Assembly (NCBI GenBank): GCA_003153475.1
Contig: PLYT01000093.1
Coordinates: 1-64,000 of the forward strand
From: Betaproteobacteria bacterium
GTDB taxonomy: Bacteria > Pseudomonadota > Gammaproteobacteria > Burkholderiales > Casimicrobiaceae
Direction: 5' to 3'
DNA: 64,000 nt
In this document: positions 43,862 to 51,552 of the stretch, piece after piece
How the letters are laid out: every line of letters starts with the position of its first letter
Numbering within the stretch: the stretch's first letter is position 1
Notes under the pieces: generated by a model
Told to the model about the DNA's origin: nothing
What the model saw: the letters and a program-made list of their open reading frames with translations, nothing else
The model's database searches: none
Made by a program: the position numbers and the translations under genes

Positions 43862-44797
43862 TTAGTCGAAGCTGACCGGCGACTGGCGTTGCCGGTTGAC
43901 GTGCAGGCGGAAGACATCCGGACGCGCGTAGTGGCCGGCGACGTCGATGCGGCGCCGCGCGGCGGCAACCGCGTCGAGATCGATGTCGGCGTACAGGATT
44001 CCGGCTTCCCGGCGCAAGGGTCCGGCGACGATTTCCCCCCCGGGCGCAACGACGACCGAGTCGCCGTCCTGGATCCACTCGTCGGCATCCGGGTAGAGCC
44101 GCGCCTTGCAGGGAAAATCGGCGGGCAGGTCGCGCGCATTGAGCAGCGTTCCGCTGCCGACGACCCAGCAGCAGCCTTCGCGTGCGATATGCTGCATCGT
44201 GCCGATCCAGCCATCGCCGCTGTCGTAGGTCGGCGCGATGTAGACCTCGACTCCCTGCGCGTACAGCGCATAACGCGCGAGCGGCATGTAGCTCTCCCAG
44301 CAAAGCAGCGTCCCGACGCGACCCGAGGGCGTGTCGACGACGTTGAGTGTCGAACCGTCGCCGAAGCCCCAGACCATCCGCTCCGGATTGGTCGGCATCA
44401 ACTTGCGGTGCTTGTTGAGCAGACTGCCGTCGGGGCCGATGACGACGACCGTGTTGTAGATCGTGCCGCGGCTTCCGTCCTCGTCACGCTCGGTCATGCC
44501 GCAGACGATCGTCACTTGATGCTCGCGCGCGGCGGCGCACAGCGGGGTGAGATCGCCGCGCCCGATGCTCACTGCGTTGTCGACGAGTCGCGCATGCAGC
44601 TTCGCCGTGAGGCCGCCGTCGGGACCGGGACGAAGGCGCCAGATCCACGCCGGATAGCAGGGCACGAACGACTCGGGCAGGACGATCAACGCCGCACCGG
44701 CTGCCGCCGCGGTGTCGACCCATCGCACCGCTTCGCGCAAGCTTGCGGCGCGATCGAGCACGACGGGAGCCTGCTGGATGATCGCGAGCTTGGGCAT
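43862..44797 (-). CDS. Nitrilase-family carbon-nitrogen hydrolase
   Basis: The 311-residue protein has the catalytic Glu-Lys-Cys triad in VLPESFVP, NKHRKLMPT and LLCWESYMPL. The Trp-Glu after the Cys is seen in nitrilase-branch enzymes, so a nitrile is a likely substrate, but amidase or cyanide-related activity cannot be excluded. I chose the ATG at 44797 (MPKLAIIQ), since the track ORF has an unrelated N-terminal extension. It is the first gene of a three-gene minus-strand run. Confidence 0.91.
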   Translation of the reverse strand: MPKLAIIQQAPVVLDRAASLREAVRWVDTAAAAGAALIVLPESFVPCYPAWIWRLRPGPDGGLTAKLHARLVDNAVSIGRGDLTPLCAAAREHQVTIVCGMTERDEDGSRGTIYNTVVVIGPDGSLLNKHRKLMPTNPERMVWGFGDGSTLNVVDTPSGRVGTLLCWESYMPLARYALYAQGVEVYIAPTYDSGDGWIGTMQHIAREGCCWVVGSGTLLNARDLPADFPCKARLYPDADEWIQDGDSVVVAPGGEIVAGPLRREAGILYADIDLDAVAAARRRIDVAGHYARPDVFRLHVNRQRQSPVSFD

Positions 44798-45079
44798 CGG
44801 AGGGTCCTTGCCGGAAGCGTGAGATGCTTTGGACGAATGCGGCGGGCGTCGGAGTGGCTCGTCGTTTCCCGTCGAGCCGCTGAAGCCGTCGCATCGCGTC
44901 GTCGCCATCAGTTTAGCATTGCCCGCAACGGTGCCGTTCCGTGCGACGCGACCCGGAACTTCCGATCCGACGACGGCTCGAATCTCTGGTTCCTGCTACC
45001 CTTGCCGCGGCGGTCGACGGTTTGCGCAGCCCATCCCGTGATGCCGCAGGCGCTCGTTTCGACCACGGATTGATCACCG

Positions 45080-46642
45080 ATGGCAATGGCAAGCGTACCG
45101 ACACCCGAACGCGCTGACGCTCGCGCGCCGGCGCTGACGTCCCGACAGGCCTTCCTGCGCGTCTTTCCGGGCGTGATGGTCGCGATGTTCCTCGCAGCCG
45201 CCGACCAGACGATACTGGCCAGCGCGTTGCCGGCGATCGCGAGCTCGCTTCACGGCTTTGCCGACATCTCCTGGGTGGTCGTCTCGTACCTGCTGGCGGC
45301 GACGATCGCGGCGCCGCTGTACGGACATCTCGGCGACCGCTTCGGCCGCAGGCGGATGCTGCTCGGCGCGCTGGCGATTTTTTCAGCGGCTTCGCTCGCG
45401 TGCGCGTTCGCGCCGACCTTGTTCATGCTGATTGTCGCGCGGGCAGCGCAGGGTCTGGGCGGAGGCGGCCTGATGACGTTGGCGCAGGCGTTGATCGGCG
45501 AGCATGTCTCGCCCCGCGAGCGGGGCCGGTTTTCGGGCTATTTCGCCACCGTCTTTGTGCTGGCGAGCACGTCGGGACCGGTGCTCGGCGCCTATCTTAC
45601 CGAGCATCTGAGCTGGCGCGCGATCTTCGCGATAAACATACCGCTCGGCGTCGTCGCCGCGTTGCTCGCCCGTCGCATCCCCGACGTGACTCTGCCGCGC
45701 GAAGGACGTTTCCGGCCGGACATCATCGGCGCGATGCTCTTCGTGCTGGCTACGCTTTCGCTCCTGTTTGCGCTCTCGTCCGGAGGCCACCGCTATGCGT
45801 GGGCGTCGTGGCAGATATTGACGCTGGCGTGTGTCGCCGCGGCCGGATTTGCACTGTTGCTGCGGTGGGAGCGCCGTGCCGCCGATCCGGTGCTTCCGCT
45901 GCGGCTGCTGGGTACACGCGCGATCGCGCGCTCCGATGCCGTCGTCGTGTGCTTCGGCGCGACCTTGTTCTCGACGATCCTGTTCCTGCCGCTGTACCTG
46001 CAGCTCGGTCGTGGTTTCGCCATCGGGCAATCGGGTTTGTTGCTGCTGCCGATCACCCTGGCGATGGTCGTCTCGTCAGCCATCACCGGCAGGCTGGTCA
46101 CGCGCACCGGCAGCGTAACGATATTTCCGCAGCTCGGGATGAGCATCGCCACGCTGGCATTCATCGCTCTCGCGGCAGCGGTCGGCTCCGCGCCGACGTT
46201 TGCGATCATGGGATTGACCAGTGTCGTCGGCATCGGCATCGGCATGGTCATGCCACCGACGCAGGTCACCGTGCAACTCGCGGCGGGACCCGCGTCGCTC
46301 GGCGCAGCGACGGCATCGATCGCGCTGTCGCGGACGATCGGCGGCGCGGCCGGTGTCGCGTTGATCGGCGCAGTGCTGATCGGCGCGCTGGGCGTTGCCG
46401 GCGATTCGCTGCCGGCGCTGTTGGCGCGCGTGCTCGAAGCGGGACCGGACGCTGTCGCGCAGATGTCGCAGGCCGAGCGCGCAACGATGGGAGCCCGGTT
46501 CGATCATGCCTATCGCATCGTCTTTGGCCTGCTGGCCGGCGTGACGGTAGTCGGCGCGGTGCTGGCGCGCACCATTCCGCGTCCCGACTGGTCTATGCCT
46601 ATTCAATCGACCGAGCGCGCGGCCAATGACGGCCCGCGCTGA
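45080..46642 (+). CDS. MFS multidrug efflux transporter, DHA2 / EmrB-QacA type
   Basis: The 520-residue protein should have 14 transmembrane helices, as in the EmrB/QacA group. MFS motif A is seen as GHLGDRFGRRRMLL between helices 2 and 3, and the drug-export motif C as STSGPVLGAYL. The segment AAADQTILASALPAIA in helix 1 contains the DHA2-type acidic residue. Substrates are likely toxic organic compounds. The gene is preceded by a 282-base intergenic region that separates it from the divergent nitrilase; I see no clear regulator nearby. Confidence 0.93.
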   Translation: MAMASVPTPERADARAPALTSRQAFLRVFPGVMVAMFLAAADQTILASALPAIASSLHGFADISWVVVSYLLAATIAAPLYGHLGDRFGRRRMLLGALAIFSAASLACAFAPTLFMLIVARAAQGLGGGGLMTLAQALIGEHVSPRERGRFSGYFATVFVLASTSGPVLGAYLTEHLSWRAIFAINIPLGVVAALLARRIPDVTLPREGRFRPDIIGAMLFVLATLSLLFALSSGGHRYAWASWQILTLACVAAAGFALLLRWERRAADPVLPLRLLGTRAIARSDAVVVCFGATLFSTILFLPLYLQLGRGFAIGQSGLLLLPITLAMVVSSAITGRLVTRTGSVTIFPQLGMSIATLAFIALAAAVGSAPTFAIMGLTSVVGIGIGMVMPPTQVTVQLAAGPASLGAATASIALSRTIGGAAGVALIGAVLIGALGVAGDSLPALLARVLEAGPDAVAQMSQAERATMGARFDHAYRIVFGLLAGVTVVGAVLARTIPRPDWSMPIQSTERAANDGPR

Positions 46643-46742
46643 CCGCCCTGGCGCCGATCGCTGTGCTGCAGGCGCGCATTGACAATGCCTGTGCCTCGGA
46701 ATAAAAAGAATGGCGATCAACGAGGTCGACCAGGAGGAAAGC

Positions 46743-46994
46743 ATGGCGAAGGCAAAAGCAAAGGCAAAAAACAAGAAACCCGCGACGGGCGAGAGCGTCT
46801 ACCGGATCACCGAGCTGGTCGGCACAAGTCAGGTTTCATGGGAGGACGCGGCCCGGCGGGCGGTCGAAACGGCGGCGGGCTCGCTGCGCGATTTGCGCAT
46901 CGCCGACGTCGTCAAGCTCGATATGAAGGTCCAGAACGGCAAGGTCGCGGCGTATCGCGCCCGTGTCGCGCTGTCGTTCAAGTACGAGGCCTGA
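46743..46994 (+). CDS. Dodecin with Lys/Ala-rich N-terminal extension
   Basis: The 83-residue protein ends with a dodecin domain: VYRITELVGTSQVSWEDAARRAVE then the strand NGKVAAYRARVALSFKYEA. Dodecins are hollow dodecamers that bind flavins or, in some bacteria, CoA. The first 14 residues (AKAKAKAKNKK) are very basic and not part of the usual fold. AGGAGG precedes the ATG at 46743; the longer track start adds an unlikely leader. It follows the MFS transporter by 100 bases. Confidence 0.9.
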   Translation: MAKAKAKAKNKKPATGESVYRITELVGTSQVSWEDAARRAVETAAGSLRDLRIADVVKLDMKVQNGKVAAYRARVALSFKYEA

Positions 46995-47064
46995 AGGCTG
47001 CTTGGGGCTGCGACAGCCTATGGCCGCCGCGCATTGCGGTCGCCCACGCGCTGAACGGTTGTCG

Positions 47065-47496
47065 CTAATACGCCGGCGTCGAGCCGGCGCGCGACGAGCT
47101 CACCTCGGCGGGCGCCGCCGAGGGGACGCCGGTACCGCTGGTGCCTACGCCGCCTGCCGCTGCCCCGCCCGGCGTCACTCTGCCGCCGCTGCGGCCGAGA
47201 TAGGGCCGCATGCCCGCGACAATATCTTCGACGCTCGATGTGCCCGAGCCGGCTGCCGTCGGCGCGACCTGAAGACAGCGGTCGGTGTCGATCACCATCA
47301 GATATTCGCCGCGCTGACGCATCGCCGCACGGGCCCTGGAGCCGCCGTCGCTCAAATCGAGCGGCGGTGTCGTATCGCGATAAATCACCTGGTCGTTTCG
47401 ATCGAACACGATATTGCAAACCATCGACTCGGCCGGAAGAGAGGCGGCGCCGACGACCAGGCCGAGAGCAGCCGCTAGAAACGGAATCTTGTGCAC
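47065..47496 (-). CDS. Secreted protein, possibly DUF4124-like
   Basis: The 143-residue protein has a signal peptide (FLAAALGLVVGAASLPAES) and one short segment (VIYRDTTPPLDLS) that resembles DUF4124-type proteins, followed by a Gly/Ser/Ala-rich low-complexity tail. I chose a GTG start at 47496 with AAGGA upstream, in preference to the track start. Function is unknown, and the family call is weak. Confidence 0.6.
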   Translation of the reverse strand: MHKIPFLAAALGLVVGAASLPAESMVCNIVFDRNDQVIYRDTTPPLDLSDGGSRARAAMRQRGEYLMVIDTDRCLQVAPTAAGSGTSSVEDIVAGMRPYLGRSGGRVTPGGAAAGGVGTSGTGVPSAAPAEVSSSRAGSTPAY

Positions 47497-47592
47497 GGTA
47501 ATCCTTAAGGCAACCGAAGGCATGCATCGTATGCCTGCAGAACATGCGATGCAACCTTCATGCGAACCCGAGCGACATCACAGGAGAATGGC

Positions 47593-49158
47593 ATGGCCAA
47601 AGCAGGCAAGGCTCGAGGCGTGGTGTTGCCCGGAAGCGCCAAGGCGCCGTTCGCTGCGGCGAAGTATGTGGGTCCCGCGCGCAAATCGGACCGGGTCGAA
47701 GTGACGGTGCGGCTGCGACGCAGGAAGGCGCTGCGCTCGCCTGCCGGCGGCACGGCGTTCCGACGCATCGGCTACGAAACCTTTCGCGCCGAGCATGGTG
47801 CCGCGCCGCGCGACGTCGCCAGGGTGGAAAAATTCGCGCATGCGCACGGCCTGGACGTCACCCGCGTGAGCCTCGCGCAGCGCGCCGTCGATCTCTCCGG
47901 AACCGTCGCCGCAATGGAGGCGGCGTTCGGCACCAGGCTCAGCTGTTACCGCCATTCGGGACGCGAATTCCGTGTGCGGACCGGCCCGATCGTGATTCCC
48001 TCGGAACTCGCGGAGATCGTCGAAGGCGTGTTCGGCCTCGACAACCGTCCCCACGTCGAGCCGCACTTCCGCATCGCGAAGACGACGGGCAGGAACAAGG
48101 CTCGCGCGACCGTGACGGGCTTCACCCCGCTCGAGGTTGCCGCCTTGTACGCGTTTCCGAAAGCGTACGACGGCAAGGGTCAGACGATAGCAATCCTGGA
48201 GTTCGGCGGCGGCTACCGGGCGGCCGACCTGACCCGATATTTTTCACAACTCGGCGTTCCGATGCCGTCAGTCACCGCGGTGTCGGTCGGTGGCGCGCAC
48301 AATGCGCCGACCGGCAATCCGAACAGTCCCGACGGCGAAGTGGTGCTCGACATCGAGGTGGCAGGTGCGATCGCGCCGGGAGCGAAGATCGTCGTCTATT
48401 TCGCGCCCAACACCGACGACGGTTTCATCAACGCGCTGTACGCGGCGATCCACGACAATCTGCGGCGGCCGGCGATCGTATCGATCAGCTGGGGTAGCGC
48501 CGAGACCAACTCGACCTTGCAGTCGCTGAAGGACTACGACGCCGCCTGCATCGATGCTGCGGCTCTGGGCATAACCGTCTGCGCCGCGGCGGGCGACCAC
48601 GGATCGAGCGACACCGACCCGCCCGGCAAGCGTGCGAACGTCGATTTTCCGGCTTCGTCGCCGCATGTGCTCGCTTGCGGCGCGACGCGCCTTCTGGCCA
48701 GCAACCAGGCGATCGTCGCCGAGACGGTCTGGAACACGCACGACGGCTGGGCGACCGGCGGCGGCGTGAGCGAGATCTTTGCGCTTCCCGCGTACCAGAA
48801 AGGCGCCGGCGTGCCGAAGTCGGCGAACAAGGGCGGCAAGGCGGGCCGCGGCGTTCCCGATGTCGCCGGCAACGGCGACAGCGAGACCGGCTACCGGATT
48901 CTGGTCGATGGCGTTCAGCAAGTGGTCGGCGGCACCAGCGCGGTCGCGCCGCTCTGGGCGGCCCTGATCGCATGCCTCAACCAGGCCAAGAAAACACGCC
49001 TGGGATTCGTGCACGGCAAGCTGTATGCGCTGCCCGCCGGCAAGGGCCTGCGCGACATCACGATCGGCGACAACGGGGCCTACAAGGCCAAGGCCGGTTG
49101 GGACGCCTGCACCGGCTTGGGCGCACCCGACGGCGAGGCGCTGCGCAAGGCCCTCTAA
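47593..49158 (+). CDS. Kumamolisin-like S53 peptidase with prodomain
   Basis: The 521-residue protein has a pro-kumamolisin activation domain (about residues 30-165) and a sedolisin catalytic domain. The catalytic Glu and Asp lie in PDGEVVLDIEVAGA near residue 249, the oxyanion Asp in AAAGDHGSSD near 335, and the Ser in GGTSAVAPLWAAL near 450. The C-terminal Ca-binding loop is DITIGDNGAYKAKAG. These enzymes are acid-active and self-processing. There is no classical signal peptide, as in known Bacillus kumamolisin, so secretion may be unconventional. AGGAGA precedes the ATG. Confidence 0.92.
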   Translation: MAKAGKARGVVLPGSAKAPFAAAKYVGPARKSDRVEVTVRLRRRKALRSPAGGTAFRRIGYETFRAEHGAAPRDVARVEKFAHAHGLDVTRVSLAQRAVDLSGTVAAMEAAFGTRLSCYRHSGREFRVRTGPIVIPSELAEIVEGVFGLDNRPHVEPHFRIAKTTGRNKARATVTGFTPLEVAALYAFPKAYDGKGQTIAILEFGGGYRAADLTRYFSQLGVPMPSVTAVSVGGAHNAPTGNPNSPDGEVVLDIEVAGAIAPGAKIVVYFAPNTDDGFINALYAAIHDNLRRPAIVSISWGSAETNSTLQSLKDYDAACIDAAALGITVCAAAGDHGSSDTDPPGKRANVDFPASSPHVLACGATRLLASNQAIVAETVWNTHDGWATGGGVSEIFALPAYQKGAGVPKSANKGGKAGRGVPDVAGNGDSETGYRILVDGVQQVVGGTSAVAPLWAALIACLNQAKKTRLGFVHGKLYALPAGKGLRDITIGDNGAYKAKAGWDACTGLGAPDGEALRKAL

Positions 49159-49335
49159 GCCAGCGCTAGGCGTGCGCCGAGAATGCTGGTGATGGCTGCG
49201 GCGGACACGCTGTCGGCCGGAGGCTGACAGCATCGCGGGCCGGAATCCTCTAGACTTTAGCTGGCGCGGCGCGAAGCGCGCCAGCGGAATCGTAGGCGGA
49301 CGTGCGCGCAGCTTGTGCCTGCTACGGAGGCGACG

Positions 49336-50310
49336 ATGGACATTGCACGGCGCATCGGTATCTTCTTTATTGCATCGGCCGCGGCGGCGGGCACGCTCGC
49401 GCGCGCAGCATCTTCCATACCGGTCTTTTTCGACGTGTCGCGGGGAGCGCACCCGCACGACGTCGCCGCAACACCGGTCGCCGGCGGCCCGGTCTACTAC
49501 ACGGCACAATCGACCGGCAAGCTCGGCATCCTCGATCCGAAGTCGGGCAAGTTCGAGGAGATCGCCCTGGGTGCGCGCTCGGCGCCGCACGGCGTGATCG
49601 TCGGGCCCGACGGCGCAGCCTGGATCACCGACGGCGGCCAGAATGCGATCGTGCGCGTCGATCCGAAGTCGCATCAGATCAAGAGTTGGCCGCTGCCGCG
49701 CGATGCCGCCAATGCCAACCTCAATACAGCGACGTTCGACAACAGCGGCAGGATCTGGTTTACCGGCCAAAGCGGAATCTACGGCCGGCTCGATCCCGCG
49801 TCAGGCGACATGCGCGTGTGGAAGGCGCCCCGCGGAAGCGGCCCCTACGGCATCACGACCACTCCGGGCGGTGACGTCTACTTCGCCTCACTCGCCGGAA
49901 ACTACGTCGCGCGCGTCGACCCGTCGAGCGGCGAGGCGACGGTGATCGATCCGCCCACGCCCGGGCAAGGCGCACGCCGCGTGTGGTCCGATTCGCGCGG
50001 TCGGATCTGGGTCAGCTACTGGAACACCGGTCAGGTCGGTATGTACGATCCGGCAGCGCGCAACTGGCGCGAATGGAAGCTGCCCGGCACCGCGCATCCG
50101 TACGCGGTTTGGGTCGACGACAAGGACAAGGTCTGGTTAAGCGACTGGAGCACCAATGCGATCGTCCGCTTTGATCCGGTCAGCGAAAAGTTCGACAGCG
50201 TTCCGTCCGATCGCGGCCGGGCCGACGTGCGGCAAATGCTCGGTCGGTCGGGCGAGGTCTGGGGCGCGGAATCGGGGCTCGATCGCCTGGTGATGATACC
50301 TGCGCCGTAG
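49336..50310 (+). CDS. Secreted Vgb-like beta-propeller protein
   Basis: The 324-residue protein has a signal peptide (FIASAAAAGTLARA) and a seven-blade propeller of the virginiamycin B lyase/streptogramin lyase type, recognised by repeated units such as GPDGAAWITDGGQNAIVRVDP and DDKDKVWLSDWSTNAIVRFDP. Vgb cleaves streptogramin B antibiotics, but most homologues are uncharacterised. I do not claim a resistance function. CGGAGG precedes the ATG at 49336. Confidence 0.82.
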   Translation: MDIARRIGIFFIASAAAAGTLARAASSIPVFFDVSRGAHPHDVAATPVAGGPVYYTAQSTGKLGILDPKSGKFEEIALGARSAPHGVIVGPDGAAWITDGGQNAIVRVDPKSHQIKSWPLPRDAANANLNTATFDNSGRIWFTGQSGIYGRLDPASGDMRVWKAPRGSGPYGITTTPGGDVYFASLAGNYVARVDPSSGEATVIDPPTPGQGARRVWSDSRGRIWVSYWNTGQVGMYDPAARNWREWKLPGTAHPYAVWVDDKDKVWLSDWSTNAIVRFDPVSEKFDSVPSDRGRADVRQMLGRSGEVWGAESGLDRLVMIPAP

Positions 50311-50408
50311 GCGCGATTGCTGCATCTGCGTTTGCGAGCTGCACGCCGAAGGTCTTATCCTCTGTACCGCGCGCTGTGTCTGAAAATCGTGAAAAACCAG
50401 GAGAAGCC

Positions 50409-51074
50409 ATGAAGACTTCAGTGACAAGAATCACCGTCGCCGCCATGTTTGCCCTCGCCGCGACGGCCGCGCTGGCCGGCGAAATCATTCTCTACGAAAA
50501 TCCCGGGTTCCAGGGCCGGCGAATGACTTTGCGGGGAACCACGCCCGACCTCGACCGGACCAACTTCAATGACCGGGCGGAATCGATTGTGGTGCGCGAC
50601 GGTGTCTGGGAAGTCTGCACCGACGCGCGCTTCGCCGGCCGGTGCGTCCGGCTGCAGCCCGGCGAGTATCCAAGTCTCGACGGGTCGCTCAACAACCGCA
50701 TCTCGTCGGCGCGCGAGGTCGCCCAAGCTCCCGTTCCGCCGCCACCGCCGCCGCCCGTAGCCGGCCCGGGCTACGGCGGTCCGGCGCGGGCGGTGCTGTA
50801 CGAGGGCGAGGGTTTTCGCGGGCGGTCGTTCGAAATGCAGCGCGACGTCGTGCGCAATCTCGATCGCACCAGCTTCAACGATCGTGCGGCGTCGCTAAGG
50901 GTGTACAGCGGCTACTGGATCTTTTGCAGCGATGCGAATTTCGAAGGCGACTGCCAGACCTTCGGGCCGGGAGATTATCCGAACCTGCCGGGCAATCTCA
51001 ATCGCCGGATATCGTCGGGCCGCCGGATAGCCGATCGCTATCCGTACGGAGGCGCGCCGAACTGGGGACGATAA
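50409..51074 (+). CDS. Secreted beta/gamma-crystallin protein, two domains
   Basis: The 221-residue protein has a signal peptide (FALAATAALA) and two crystallin domains joined by a Pro-rich linker (PPPPPPPV). Each domain has the first Greek-key motif (YENPGFQG; YEGEGFRG) and a second one with Cys pairs (CTDARFAGRC; CSDANFEGDC). The Ca-binding signature NNRISS is intact in the first domain, while the second has NRRISS and may bind weakly. The role in the envelope is unknown. AGGAG precedes the ATG. Confidence 0.88.
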   Translation: MKTSVTRITVAAMFALAATAALAGEIILYENPGFQGRRMTLRGTTPDLDRTNFNDRAESIVVRDGVWEVCTDARFAGRCVRLQPGEYPSLDGSLNNRISSAREVAQAPVPPPPPPPVAGPGYGGPARAVLYEGEGFRGRSFEMQRDVVRNLDRTSFNDRAASLRVYSGYWIFCSDANFEGDCQTFGPGDYPNLPGNLNRRISSGRRIADRYPYGGAPNWGR

Positions 51075-51219
51075 GGGCTGGCGAACCGGTTTCGCCTCGG
51101 CGCGGCTGCGGCGGCCGCGCCCGGGGCGCTCGTACACGACCGCGTCGAGCAGGCGGCCGGCGCGTGATTGGATAGAATGCGGCATTAACGACCTGGACTG
51201 CCGAAAGAGGCCTGCCGCG

Positions 51220-51495
51220 ATGGACACCTGCCCGCATTTCGCCCAAATCCGCGACGTCACGCCCAGCGCTAACGGATGCGAGGACTGTCTTAAGACCGGC
51301 GACGACTGGGTGCACCTGCGCTTGTGCCTGACCTGCGGCCATGTCGGCTGTTGCGACGAATCGAGGAACAAGCATGCCACGCGGCATTTCAAGGAGACCG
51401 GACACCCAATCATCCAGTCATTCGAGCCGGGTGAGACGTGGGGTTGGTGCTTTGTCGACCGCGCTTTTTTCGAACGGCTGCCGGTAACGTACTGA
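51220..51495 (+). CDS. UBP-type zinc-finger protein
   Basis: The 91-residue protein is a single ZnF-UBP domain: CPHFAQIRDV, GCEDCLKTGDDWVHLRLCLTC, GHVGCCDES and the His-rich KHATRHFKETGHPI. In eukaryotes this domain reads free ubiquitin C-termini, but bacteria without ubiquitin must use it for something else. It lies 57 bases upstream of a cNMP-domain flavoprotein, a pairing I recognise from other bacteria. Whether they physically interact is unknown. Confidence 0.88.
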   Translation: MDTCPHFAQIRDVTPSANGCEDCLKTGDDWVHLRLCLTCGHVGCCDESRNKHATRHFKETGHPIIQSFEPGETWGWCFVDRAFFERLPVTY

Positions 51496-51552
51496 GGAAC
51501 CGACGGCCTTTCGAGCGCAAGCGGCGTCGAAAGATCACGCCATCATGGGCCG

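Noticed and set aside
44829-45041. A 70-codon ORF in the gap before the MFS gene
   Set aside because: No ribosome site, composition typical of random high-GC frames, and no recognisable feature.
49336-50310. Antibiotic-resistance gene (streptogramin B lyase)
   Set aside because: The propeller repeats match, but most Vgb-like homologues are not resistance genes, and the signal peptide argues against a cytoplasmic drug lyase.
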